Assembly (NCBI GenBank): GCA_014905825.1
Contig: JACGCN010000106.1
Coordinates: 1 to 54,171 of the forward strand
Length of the DNA stretch: 54,171 bases
Direction of reading: 5' to 3'
Source of the DNA: Lyophyllum atratum
Lineage: Eukaryota > Basidiomycota > Agaricomycetes > Agaricales > Lyophyllaceae
Shown here: piece by piece, positions 12,392 through 21,702 of the stretch
Layout: each line of letters begins with the position of its first letter
Numbering within the stretch: the first letter of the stretch is position 1
Translations under genes and position numbers: made by a program
The notes under the pieces: generated by a model
Told to the model about the DNA's origin: nothing
The model's database searches: none
Seen by the model: only the letters and a program-made list of their open reading frames with translations

Positions 12392-13024
12392 TCAAGCCCC
12401 TCCAGCCTTGCCCCGATTTTCCTTTGCATCGGTCATTGTTTCTCCAAGAATTTGAGCACGAGTATAGCACATGGCCGCTACAAATGACCATATAGCGGCG
12501 TTCGTACCCTGAAAATTATTGCTGAGCCTCCGTGCAGAGCTGTCAGGTCTGATGTGGACTCACCTGATAGAAAAGTATCGTAAGAAATGTTTGGAACAGT
12601 AGCAGAACGATTCGTAAGACTATGCTGCGGTGTATCGCAAGAGACTTGAGTTGTGGCAGTGGAAACTCGAGCGCTAAGATGAACATGGCCAGAATCATGG
12701 TGATAATTTGGACGATAGGAATCTTGACAATGATGTTGATGAAGATGGCTGCGCTGGGGGCAGGTCTACAATCATCACGTTAGGTGTGGTCAACGTCACT
12801 GAGCCGGATCACGCACTGCAGTCCTCCAGGATCACGCAAGGTTCCACCCACGAAGTCCCAAAAGAATTTACGATAAAACAGTCCAAAGAAGGAGGCCCAG
12901 ATCGCGTCTTGCATAGGAAGGTGGATCAGTCGACGGAGCGAGCGTCGAAAAGGCTCTGGCACTCACAAACACTCGCTGTGATAGCGGGAAGACGGGAATA
13001 TTCGTGCCAAATGAGATTTCCCAT
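12392..13024 (-). CDS. DUF7727 family multi-pass membrane protein
   Basis: Small basidiomycete membrane protein of unknown function. Four exons (12967-13024, 12817-12907, 12564-12765, 12392-12508) total 468 bases and give 155 residues. The N-terminus MGNLIWHEYSRL and the segments GLFYRKFFWDF, RDPGGLQPAP, QIITMILAMFILALEFPLP, LRIVLLLFQTFLTILFYQG and AAIWSFVAAMCYTRAQ match the family pattern as I remember it. They give about four membrane helices. The C-terminus is short and basic (KENRGKAGGA). All three introns are GT-AG and no frame problem was seen. A CT-rich tract lies upstream of the start (minus strand, about 13060-13210), as in many fungal promoters. Confidence 0.8.
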
Positions 13025-13510
13025 TACGACTCCAAGAGCGATTCAGGTACGAGATGTGCGGTGTGCAGGGAAAAATAGACCAGCTCAGGGAAAGGAAGAC
13101 TTGCTTCGACGAGTGGGAGAGGAGACAGCCAGAAATGAAAGATCAGTCAACGAGCGCAGCTCGACCCGAAGAAAGACGCAGAAAAAGAGAGGACGAGAAA
13201 AGCTCAAGAGCGAGTACAAGAAGAACGAAAGGGTGCCACAACTCTGGCCACAACCCATTGTTATCATCCCCACCTTTGACGTCGGACTTCAAATTTCTCA
13301 AGTGATCCCGGTCTCCAAGAGACCAACTCGGTCTGCACAAGGATTATGAAAACATAGATACGATGTACCAGCCATGCATGGTACGTAGGTATTGTAGCTT
13401 GCAGTACTACATACTCCGTCTATCTCCCATGTCCAAATCTCCTCGTTATTCTATGTCCAGAGGTGGAGGCCTTCGACTCGGCCGTCTCGGACTACCATTG
13501 ACAATCTGCA
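13025..13510. promoter_or_regulatory. DUF7727 upstream region
   Basis: This interval of about 490 bases holds the presumed DUF7727 promoter. On the minus strand it is rich in C and T between about 13060 and 13210. The long plus-strand open frame crossing it is antisense to DUF7727 and is not credible as a gene. The left end holds the 3' flank of the next minus-strand gene's stop. Confidence 0.35.
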
Positions 13511-15532
13511 TCATTGTATTTCAGTGGCATTCGCAACCAACTGTAGATTGTCACGTACCATCACAGGATCCAAACCCCTGGGTGACCCAAGTTTAGGCGA
13601 TGCTAGGCGGGCAGAGGCCGGACTTTGTGGCACTTTTGGCACAAGTGCCGTTGACGACCGCACAGATGACACATCGCTAGCATAAGATGGATCGCTGTAG
13701 TAGCTCGGAGCGATCGAATGTCTTGCCATCGTTTCCCTTCTCGCCGACGAGGGCGGAGGCGGAGGCGGTGGGGGCAGGTAAGTAGGCGCAGGGACAACTG
13801 GACCTTGCATGACTCGAGCGAATCCGGCTTCCATCATACTGTCTCCTTGCATCGGGAGATCGGGGGTCTTGGGTGACATTGGCGCACCGATATCGTAGTT
13901 ACTGATGCCACTTCGACCACGGCTGCGACGGCGAAGGAAGAGAAAAACGAGCGCTACGATGAGGATCAATCCCACCACACCTCCGATTACGCCACCAACT
14001 ATAGGTCCTAGTGACGGAGACTTAGATGCTTGTGAAGTCGACCCAGATGGCCTATTTAAGCACGAAATCAAGACATGCATATGGAAATGTCATGTAACGA
14101 ACCGTAATGACCCCGCCTGAGTACTTCCGGGGGTAGGGTCAGCGCTTGAAGGGCTAGGGTTCGAGGACCCGGGATTTGAGGACCCAGGATTAGACGGGTT
14201 ATTATTGTTGGAAGGTGTAGCAGAAGAAAAGACGGTAATTGCATCAATGTCCATGAAAGGTCCTGTTCCATCTTGAGCAACGGAAGCCATTGTCAAAACG
14301 TGAGGCTGGGAACCCAAATTATTGGCGTAATACTAAAATGCTGGTGAATCTTATACATTTGAGAATGGTGAACATGAGACCCACCAAAAGTACCTAGGAA
14401 ACATCCGTTAGATGAGAAGAAGGGTGATCCTGCCGCGTATCGTACCTGGGGATGAAGTGATGACGCAAATCCACCGGCGCCTGCACTGAATAGATTGGAG
14501 CGGCCATCCACAGTTATTCGAACGTCTGCGTGATCGGGTGCCATCGTCCCATAAACTGCAACAGCGTCGCCCGAGAAAGAAATAGAAGCCGATGCACCAG
14601 GAGTACTTGTAAAACTGAACGCTACGGTTCAGAGGACCCCCGAAAAACATGAGGAGGAAATCACAAACTGAAGGGTGCCGTTCATGAAGCCTTCATTTTG
14701 GTTCTGATTCCATGCAGAGGTGGAGGGCAGGTATTGAATACTGGGATCAGTATCATCATAGGTTTTCGTCGTCATTTTCGCTCTATCGAGGTGATCAATG
14801 AACGGTTCATACGATCACGTTTGTTTTCGTCTTACGTTGAGGACGACGCTTGAGTCTGCACGTTCACCCAGTCGATATCAATCGGAACTCCTCCCGTGTT
14901 TGTAAAAACCGCGGTATGGGGACCGTCAATCAGGCTAGATGCGGAACCGAGGAGCTGATTGGCAGTGTCTTGTGCACTTTTGGCGTCGCCAGTAGTAATC
15001 GTTTGGCCGTCAACAGATATTGTGAAAGTTCCGTAATTTGACCTGCGGCCTCCGAAGATCGATATCCCGGTACCTTTACAGCAATCTGGATCATAGCCAA
15101 CAAAGGTGGAAAAGGCGGCGTACCATTGAAATTAATCGTGGCTGTTGCTCCCTGCGCAGATGTTGTGTGTAGGGATCTACCCGAATATGACTAGAGGAAA
15201 GTGTGAGCGGTAAAAGGAATGAGGTAGAAGTACTCTTACTGCAACTAGCGCATCGGTAGAAGGAGTATCGGTCCAAGCGCCGTCCGGCGCGTAGGAAATC
15301 AGTGGAGAGCTGTCTTCCACTGAACAAGGCTCAATCAGACCAACCACTCAATCCACAGCTGCATAAAACTTCACCCTTGAGATCGAAGGAGGCCATCGAG
15401 GCAAAGAATCGAAAGAGAAAAGAAAAAGAAACGAAAAAGAAAACGAACGAACGAATGAACGAAAAGAAAGAAAAACCAAGGTCAACGTTGAACGTTGAGA
15501 GCTGTCCCTGTCGCCTCACCAAGACACATCAT
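13511..15532 (-). CDS. Type I membrane glycoprotein with two tandem galactose-binding-like ectodomains
   Basis: Cell-surface protein of a kind common in agarics. The ectodomain has two similar beta-sandwich modules. The first contains SSPLISYAPDGAW, FNGTGISIFGG and GPHTAVFTNTGG. The second contains DPSIQYLPSTSAWNQNQNEG, SFSGDAVAVYG and NNLGSQPHVLTM. A Ser/Pro/Asn-rich stalk follows (repeats of NPGSS). Then comes one transmembrane helix (IVGGVIGGVVGLILIVALVFLFL), a basic stop-transfer RRRSRGRSG and a cytosolic tail with an eight-proline run and many serines. Clean junctions include 14051/14103 and 14332/14385. One exon is only nine bases (14385-14393). The 5' end is unresolved. The first exon lies around 15520-15570 and I could not identify a signal peptide. 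The ligand is unknown; binding of wall polysaccharides is a guess from the fold. Confidence 0.7.
14385..14393 (-). other. Nine-base microexon in the tandem-domain glycoprotein
   Basis: On the minus strand the nine bases code V-L-L and are flanked by AG before and GT after. The introns on both sides are 52 bases (14394-14445 and 14333-14384). Including it joins SSLHPQ to YYANNLGSQ in frame. Skipping it would also keep the frame but would drop the hydrophobic strand expected in this module, so its inclusion is inferred. Confidence 0.55.
15411..15476. repeat. Imperfect GAA/CGAA-rich low-complexity tract
   Basis: A stretch of about 65 bases made almost only of A and G with interspersed C, including runs of GAAC and CGAA units. 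On the minus strand it is a long polypyrimidine tract that lies in the first intron of the glycoprotein gene or in its 5' untranslated region. Confidence 0.6.
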
Positions 15533-15848
15533 ACGTCCATACACCGCCCGGCGCTACGACTATCATGTTGATGTCGGCAGTCAGCTGTCATCGAGACCGT
15601 TGTAGCAGTGATTCCGGACAAGATCGGAGATGTCAGGTGAATATAATACTGATGCGGAGGTGCATTCACATTATCACTGATATTTCATTCGAAAGTGAGC
15701 GGAGGAGGCTTAGAGCTCTTGGAAAATGCATGCCAACTTGCGCGCGGAGGTTGATGACATGAGTCCAATTCCAAATGACATTTGATGCAGGTGATCCGCG
15801 CTAAGGGCGTCTAAAGTAAATAACCACAAATACGATCATAAACCCTCT

Positions 15849-15888
15849 ACCTTAAGGGGTTCTTTTTACCACCGACCTTAAGGGGTTC
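15849..15888. repeat. Two direct copies of a 14-base motif containing CCTTAAGG
   Basis: ACCTTAAGGGGTTC occurs at 15849-15862 and again at 15875-15888, 26 bases apart. Each holds the 8-base palindrome CCTTAAGG. The second copy ends 17 bases before the ATG at 15906, so the pair sits in the presumed promoter or 5' untranslated region of the HicA-fusion gene. Confidence 0.7.
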
Positions 15889-15905
15889 CGAGTCTCTTCA
15901 CCACC

Positions 15906-18900
15906 ATGCCACCGACGCCGAAGTCGATTAAACCGGTCGTTACGCCATCTACATCACGCTCTCTTGTTCCTGTTGGCCCTCGACATGTTCAAGTCAAAGG
16001 AAAGAACCATGGGGTCCGCAATGAAAATGGTGAGAAACCGACAACAGCTCGTGCATTAGTCCTGCGCAACGGAAAGTATGGCGCTCGAGGGACGGGAGAG
16101 ATGATTCTTGTGGCAAAATTAAGCGGAAGAGAAAAGCTTGATCTCCTTGCAGGTACGCGATTTGATGTTTATGAGCCCAAGACATGGATAAGACTGACAC
16201 GATCCTGAAAAAGAGGATCTTATTGAACAGTCCAAGACCGCAGTGATGAGTCCTTTTCGCCTTGAGCAGTGCTTAAAAATTGCGGGGTCTCAGTGCAATG
16301 GTGAGCCTCATCTGGACCATCCATAAATCTATCATTTGGCTGTGATCGTTAACAAAGCTTGATGTAGCATTCTTGGACGACATCACCAACCTCCGGGATC
16401 CACAGCTCTTTATTCATTTGATCCAGGCCGAACTAAATGCCAGGACCAAGAAGGATAAGACAAAGAGCTTCAAGGATTCATCATATGTCGCCTCGGTGGT
16501 TGCAACAAGGTAAGGTCTCAACCTTCGATCAGCCAACGATGCTAAATTTTATCAATGTACAGGATTCACAACGCTTACATGCTGGCATCTGCTTGGAAAC
16601 TCGTCTCCGAAACCTTAGCCCAGCTTGCAATTGATGGCTTGACAGACGGTTCGGTCAAGTCGCAATTAAAGAACAACGCAAACTTTCGAACTCGTTATCT
16701 CGTTCTGTATGACTTGGTCAACATATTGGTCCACATAAGCCAGTCCAAATTCTCCGTTCTTGCAACCACCACGCGTAAGTTAATAATCAATTTTCCTTAC
16801 TATTTAATAGGCTGATCTATCATTCCCCATAGCGCATTACGCCCGTTACTTCAAACCAGCCCCAGACAGCAAAGAAGCGGCCCCAGAGATCATTTTCGAC
16901 TGGGGAGAATTGCGAGAAGCTTGCGTGTCTTTCCTGGACTCGATCATCATCGAGTTGTGCTTCCCGCGCGCCCCATACCCCAAAGCCATACTATATCAAA
17001 TTCTTCGCGATGCCGTTGAAGAGTCCCCGAAGGAAGCGAAGCGTTTCCCCCAGGAACTATGGAACTCTGTTGGAGATCTCTCGGTAATACATCAAACCTC
17101 TCCGTCAAGCCGTCAAGCTGATGTTGACGTGGTTGTAGGTTTCGGTTGAACTCCAGCAGCTGCTAGAGGCCCCATTGGCAGGTCCAGAGGGTGAGGCCTG
17201 GAAGGCGGAACAGCGTGAAATGCCCGAAGAATACGAAGCGTGGGTTGATGCTCAGATTTACTCTGAGAAGGCATCCGGGGATTACGCGAACTACAAAGAT
17301 CTCATTTTTCCTCTGGAGAGGACGCGAACGAAGCCAGTCCTCGAGACTATGTGGAAATACATCAACCTAGTGAGCTCGATGTCATTAGTGCTTCTTCATC
17401 GGCTAACGCACCAGCGCGCTATTCGAAGAACTATAAAGCTGTCTCAGGGGACGACATCGATACGCTCTGGGGACTAACAGATGCACTTGACCCTATACCA
17501 CAGTGGCATGCGTATTACATGCCTCACTTGGCCGGCGACTCCGACTATGATTCAGACAGCAAACCAAATCCTGCTGGATTCAAGGGAAAGAAGAAGAACG
17601 CCAAGCTCCTTGCTATTACTAGCGGACCTGCAAATGACAGCGACGATTCTATGCCCGAATTGCAGTCTGTTTCCAACTCGTCCGATGAATTCGATAGCGA
17701 GGACGATGAAGATTCGGACGATGAAGACGACGACGATGATAGCGACTCTGACCAGAGCGGTTACGATACAGAGGAGGAGGACGAGCTGCGAGAAATGTTG
17801 AGGGAAGCCATGGACACAGCTCATGAAGCTGATTGGCTCCATTCAGCCAAAATGGAGAGTAAAATGGAGGGTGGTATTGACCCTTTCGCGCAGGACGATC
17901 GTAAAGGCAACCCATTTTTGAAGCTTTTGGGTTCTCTGCGAGGTACGTCTGTCAAAACTGTTCATTGGTTTCGTCGAATATTTAATCTTCCTCTAGGCCG
18001 CATGTTTTCCTCGAGTCCCAAGCTCAAGACTGCAACTCGCCAAGAACCCTTGAAGCCGAAACTTGGTCGCGCTTTCCAGCCATCCCAGCCCACGAGCAAG
18101 CAAGCTCCTACAGCTACTCAGACCAAGTTCACCCAGGCGGCTAAGTCTCCCTGTCAGTTCATTGCTCTACGTTGTACATGTGGTTCTGTCACTTACCGAC
18201 AAATACAGCCGCGGAAGCCAAGAGCTACAAGGCCACTGTGGAAGAGGTCGAAGATGAGGAACAGGGTTCTCTCACTAAGAAGAAGAAGAAGAAAAAGCCC
18301 AAAAAGAAGAAAAAGGCAGCCGCAACTCAAGAGGCACTTGACTCAGATGTGGAAGTTCCGGTTTCGCCCACTGTATCTCCCTCTCCACCCCCGTTAACAA
18401 AAGCACCTGTACCATTCATGCCCCCCGCCTCCCCTGCTGCCAAGAAAGTGGCTCCAAAGGCGACCCCGAGCGTTAGGACATCGATTTCTTTGGCATCAAC
18501 CACGTCTCTTCCGCTGCCCTCCGAGACAGTGGCGCAGTCTGCTCGGTCCTACATCCAAACGGAGAATCTTGACGCTCAGAAGTCCAAGATCAAGTCGAGG
18601 CCAAACCATGCTACCGTTTTCACCGAGAAGCCTGACGCGAAGAAGGGATTCTTTGGCAGACTCATGAGTCGCGCCAAAGGTGAATCCAAAGAGCCGCCAC
18701 AGAAAGGCGCTAAGCACAGTTGGTTCTCGAAGCTTAGCAAGAAGTCAAAGGGTCTGATGCATCAACTTCTCAATACTGCTGATGATGAGATGAAGGGCAG
18801 CGCGCCGATGAAATGGGAAAACTTCCTCAGGGTAAAGACTAGCGCTTTAACTCTAAATACGCATCTGCTAATTTTACCTTCCAGCTAATGCGGGAAATGG

Positions 18901-19211
18901 GTTTTGAATATGATCCTAGTACCGCTGGATCCAGTGTACGGTTTGATCCACCGGATAAGCGCGATGGGGTTAGTGCGAGGTTTCTCATTTGCGCCACTAG
19001 ATTACTTATCATATGTTCCACTCTAGCCCATCACTTTCCACAAGCGTACGTCCGCTCACCGTTCTGTCTTCTTCAGTTTTTGACTAATTCATTGCGCGCA
19101 GCGCATCCCGATCCTACCTTGCAACCCATTCGGCTTAAAGACTATGCGAAGAGGTTGAAGAAGCACTATGGATGGAACGAAGAAGACTTTCTGAGGCAAA
19201 CTGAGGCTTGA
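15906..19211 (+). CDS. Large uncharacterised protein with C-terminal HicA-like domain
   Basis: I do not recognise the first two thirds. An N-terminal part has a helical region (for example DDITNLRDPQLFIHLIQAEL, AYMLASAWKLVSETLAQLA, LVLYDLVNILVHISQSKF). A very acidic run of Asp/Glu/Ser (about 17640-17790) follows, then a block of lysines (about 18275-18320) and a Pro/Ser-rich linker. The last about 70 residues look like the HicA/YcfA double-stranded-RNA-binding fold: NFLRLMREMGFEYDPS, AGSSVRF, PITFHKPHPDPTLQP, YAKRLKKHYGW. Bacterial HicA toxins are mRNA interferases with a G-S-x-H histidine; here that site reads GSSV, so ribonuclease activity is doubtful. Introns at 18832-18884, 18969-19026 and 19046-19101 cut the HicA part. 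Two problems are visible: the first intron lacks an AG acceptor just before 16201, and the frame slips by one at the T5 run at 17305-17309. No antitoxin-like gene is adjacent. Confidence 0.65.
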
Positions 19212-19525
19212 AGGGAAGCATACTTCTTTGATACGAATTACAGGGGCTAGGTTACACAGGTCGAATGGTCTTCTTCCTCATTTACTACCGCTTGGAAATC
19301 TTGCAGCTATAGATTTTACTGTAGGGCTCATTGATGGATATTTCGTGACCCTACAAAGCATCTGGCCTGTGAACCAAACAGGGAGCTTCGCCGCCACAGA
19401 GGCGTAGTGGTCCTGGACCATCTAATCTAATATTTGGCATGATTTATCTTGCATTTATCGTGATTATTTAATGAATTGATAGTGGCAACATACTATGAAT
19501 TAATCTTCTGGTACCAAAGTCTACC
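19212..19525. other. Spacer between the two HicA-like genes
   Basis: This 314-base spacer holds no open frame with family support. It should carry the 3' end of the large gene and the promoter of the small one. I see no terminal repeats or transposon remains that would explain the duplication. Confidence 0.4.
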
Positions 19526-20033
19526 ATGAACCTGCCTCCTACACCACCCGCTCCCCTAAAATATTCGAAAGCTGTGATCAACTTTGTGAATAGTGCAGAT
19601 CCGTACAACGAGGCGGGGGTTGAACCATTGAGATGGGATAAATTTCTGGAGGTATTCACAATCTTACCAATAATCATCCGGAAGTGGGCCCACTCACTGA
19701 CTGATCTCGTTACCTTCCAGGTAATGCGCAAACTGAGATTCGAGGAGGAAAGTACTGAGAGTGCAAGCGCTGTGCGCTTCATCCCGCCTGAATACTTTGA
19801 GAACAACGAGGTCCGTACTGGAAACTACATTACGGTCGCACTGTACTCAGTTCCTTGCGGCTAGCCCATCACGTTCCATAAGCGTCAGTGGCTGCTTCCC
19901 CGTTGCACTATCTATACCTTATGACTGGACAATTACACCAGCGTATCCTGATCCGACTCTACCGCCTATTATGGTGACAGCCTTTGCGAGGAGGTTGAAG
20001 AAACATTATAGGGATGATTTCACGCTTGTTTAG
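19526..20033 (+). CDS. Small stand-alone HicA-like protein, duplicate of the upstream C-terminus
   Basis: Four exons (19526-19651, 19721-19810, 19865-19883, 19942-20033) give 108 residues. From residue 12 on it matches the C-terminal part of the gene upstream: LKYSKAVINFVNSAD against the other's LSKKSKGLMHQLLNTAD, RWDKFLEVMRKLRF against KWENFLRLMREMGF, then PITFHKPYPDPTLPP and FARRLKKHY. All three introns sit at the same codons and phases as in the parent, and the tiny third exon is 19 bases in both. The segment equivalent to the HicA active-site strand reads ASAVRF, with no histidine and with the conserved glycine also lost, so I expect no nuclease activity. The role is unknown; it could be an RNA-binding module, a competitor of the parent, or a decaying copy. 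Confidence 0.65.
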
Positions 20034-20165
20034 GCTTGAAGGTATCTCGGGGACGAAATATTCTCCTCATGTCGCCCAGATGTACTCACCAGCTTGCAAC
20101 GTCCGAACAAGTTGATTCAATTCTATAAGAACATGTGTTACTTTGCGGTGGAGAGGGCCCCGACA

Positions 20166-21518
20166 TCATATCCCCACATAACTCTTCACTCCCCACATTG
20201 AACTGATGTCTTCGAGCTGAGCATCCCTTCCATGAACTCGGTCCATCTTCAGAGTCAAGATAAACGACACCCACCAGTTTTGGAAAACCCTCTTCTCGTA
20301 CGACATCACCAATAAGTTGCTCGAGCATAGCGCGCGGAAGATCGTACAAGGAAGTCGACTCTCTAAGGGAAGCAAGAATCGCAGAAGCTGGATCCGCCGA
20401 AAGACCCGGTATGACGTTAGGGGGGACTTCGCCACCTGCAGTAGACGGAGGTGTGATCAATCCACGAAAGCTGCTGGCACTTTTAGCTGATGATGTCGGT
20501 GGTGATGAGCTAGGCAAAGAAGTTTGTTGTTGTAGCTCTTGAATGCGAGGAATGGCTGGGTGCTGCGAGAACTGGTTGGCGTGGGTGGTAGGTCCTGAGA
20601 CGTTGTGAGTAACGGAAACGTTGGAACCAGGCTTGTGGAAGGCAGGAAAGGAAGTTGGCAGGGAAGATACTTGAAAGTCGCTAGGTTCCACAGGCAGCGG
20701 CGAAGAAGAGTATGCGTTTGGTCGCATAGAAGATTCTAACGCGAGGCCCTGTGAGGACGAGAGAGGAATTTGATGAACGTGCATTGATTGTTCAGCGATT
20801 GTCGAGACAGAAGCAGGAGCAGCAACGGTCGTAGAACTATATGCGATAGCGCCGTGGCGCTGCGTTTGCGAACTCGCCATATTGATGGGCACTGGGGGCG
20901 GATTCATCGTCCTCGGTACAGGGTCGGCGCTAGGGTTAGCTTTGCAGGGACAGACGGTATTGATAGCACCAATAAACTCCAAGGCAGAGGCGGGAGACAG
21001 GAAAGTGATTTGAAAGCGTCGATAAATCTGGATAAAAGTTTGTTCATCGTTCATTTGCACGGCGGGAATACATACTGGAGCACAAGTAATATCGATGGGG
21101 TGCAAATAGCGAATGCCAACGATTGTATCACGATAGACAGCCTTGAGTGGGAGTCCTTGGGCTTGTTTCTGCGCAGGTCTTTGCGGCAAGCAGGAGAGTG
21201 TCAACAAATCTATGTCTTCCTACACCAGCACGTTCAGGCCGACTCGAACGTCGGAAGACCAAGCGATAGGAAAAAACTTGCGAAGACGACCTCCCTCTGG
21301 TCTAGCGTATTACTTGAATCCATGGACCACAAGATACGAAGGCGGACGGATTCCAGGTCGGCGCCTCTCTTGATATCGAGGACAAGACGGATCAAGGGAT
21401 TCGTGAAGTGCTGCCATTCGGCGGTGTTGGATTCGGGATTAGGCTGGGGGCCGTTTGGATATGATTTAGAGTATTTAGCGAGGGTGTAAGTCGACGTCGC
21501 GGTCGTTGAATGAGACAT
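20166..21518 (-). CDS. Rec114-like meiotic double-strand-break factor (putative)
   Basis: Rec114 family proteins bind Mei4 and promote Spo11 breaks on meiotic chromosome axes. They have an N-terminal PH-like domain, a long disordered middle and a C-terminal helix. Here the N-terminal part has STYTLAKYSKSYP, PLIRLVLDIKRGAD and RRFQITFLSPASALEFIGAI followed by VCPCKANPS, then about 170 residues rich in Ser, Pro and Gln. The end is MLEQLIGDVVREEGFPKLL joined to EDISSMWGVKSYVGI. Exons are 21291-21518 (76 codons), 20275-21168 and 20166-20216; the first intron (122 bases) is long for this window and its acceptor is uncertain. The start at 21518 is chosen because it gives the short N-terminus typical of the family. 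The family call rests on remembered patterns only. Confidence 0.5.
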
Positions 21519-21702
21519 GAATGATGTTCGTCGGGAGGAACGCAAGACACAGCCACTACCCCGCTGTTCTTCGGTCTTGACGACCACTATGCCCTGCGCT
21601 GGCAGTTCTGCCTCCTCCTTTGTCAAGAATGGCCGGAATCTCGCCCGAAAGCTCTCAAAATCTATCATGAAGTCCCATCGCTTCAGAATTCCGAAATATG
21701 AC

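Noticed and set aside
12708..13349. Long plus-strand open frame of over 200 codons
   Set aside because: It is antisense to the four-exon DUF7727 gene and its promoter. Its composition is basic and low-complexity, and it has no domain.
15411..15476. CGAA/GAAC-rich stretch considered as a microsatellite or repeat array
   Set aside because: The units are irregular and the stretch fits an intronic polypyrimidine tract of the minus-strand gene; kept only as low-complexity sequence.
19212..19525. Possible mobile element as cause of the HicA-like duplication
   Set aside because: No terminal inverted repeats, target-site duplications or transposase remains are visible around either copy.
15906..20033. 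Functional HicA/HicB toxin-antitoxin module
   Set aside because: No HicB-like partner is adjacent, the catalytic histidine site is changed in both copies, and the genes have ordinary spliceosomal introns, so a bacterial-type module or recent transfer is not supported.
20788..21489. Plus-strand open frame of about 230 codons
   Set aside because: It lies opposite the long Ser/Pro/Gln-rich exon of the Rec114-like gene and is a composition shadow.
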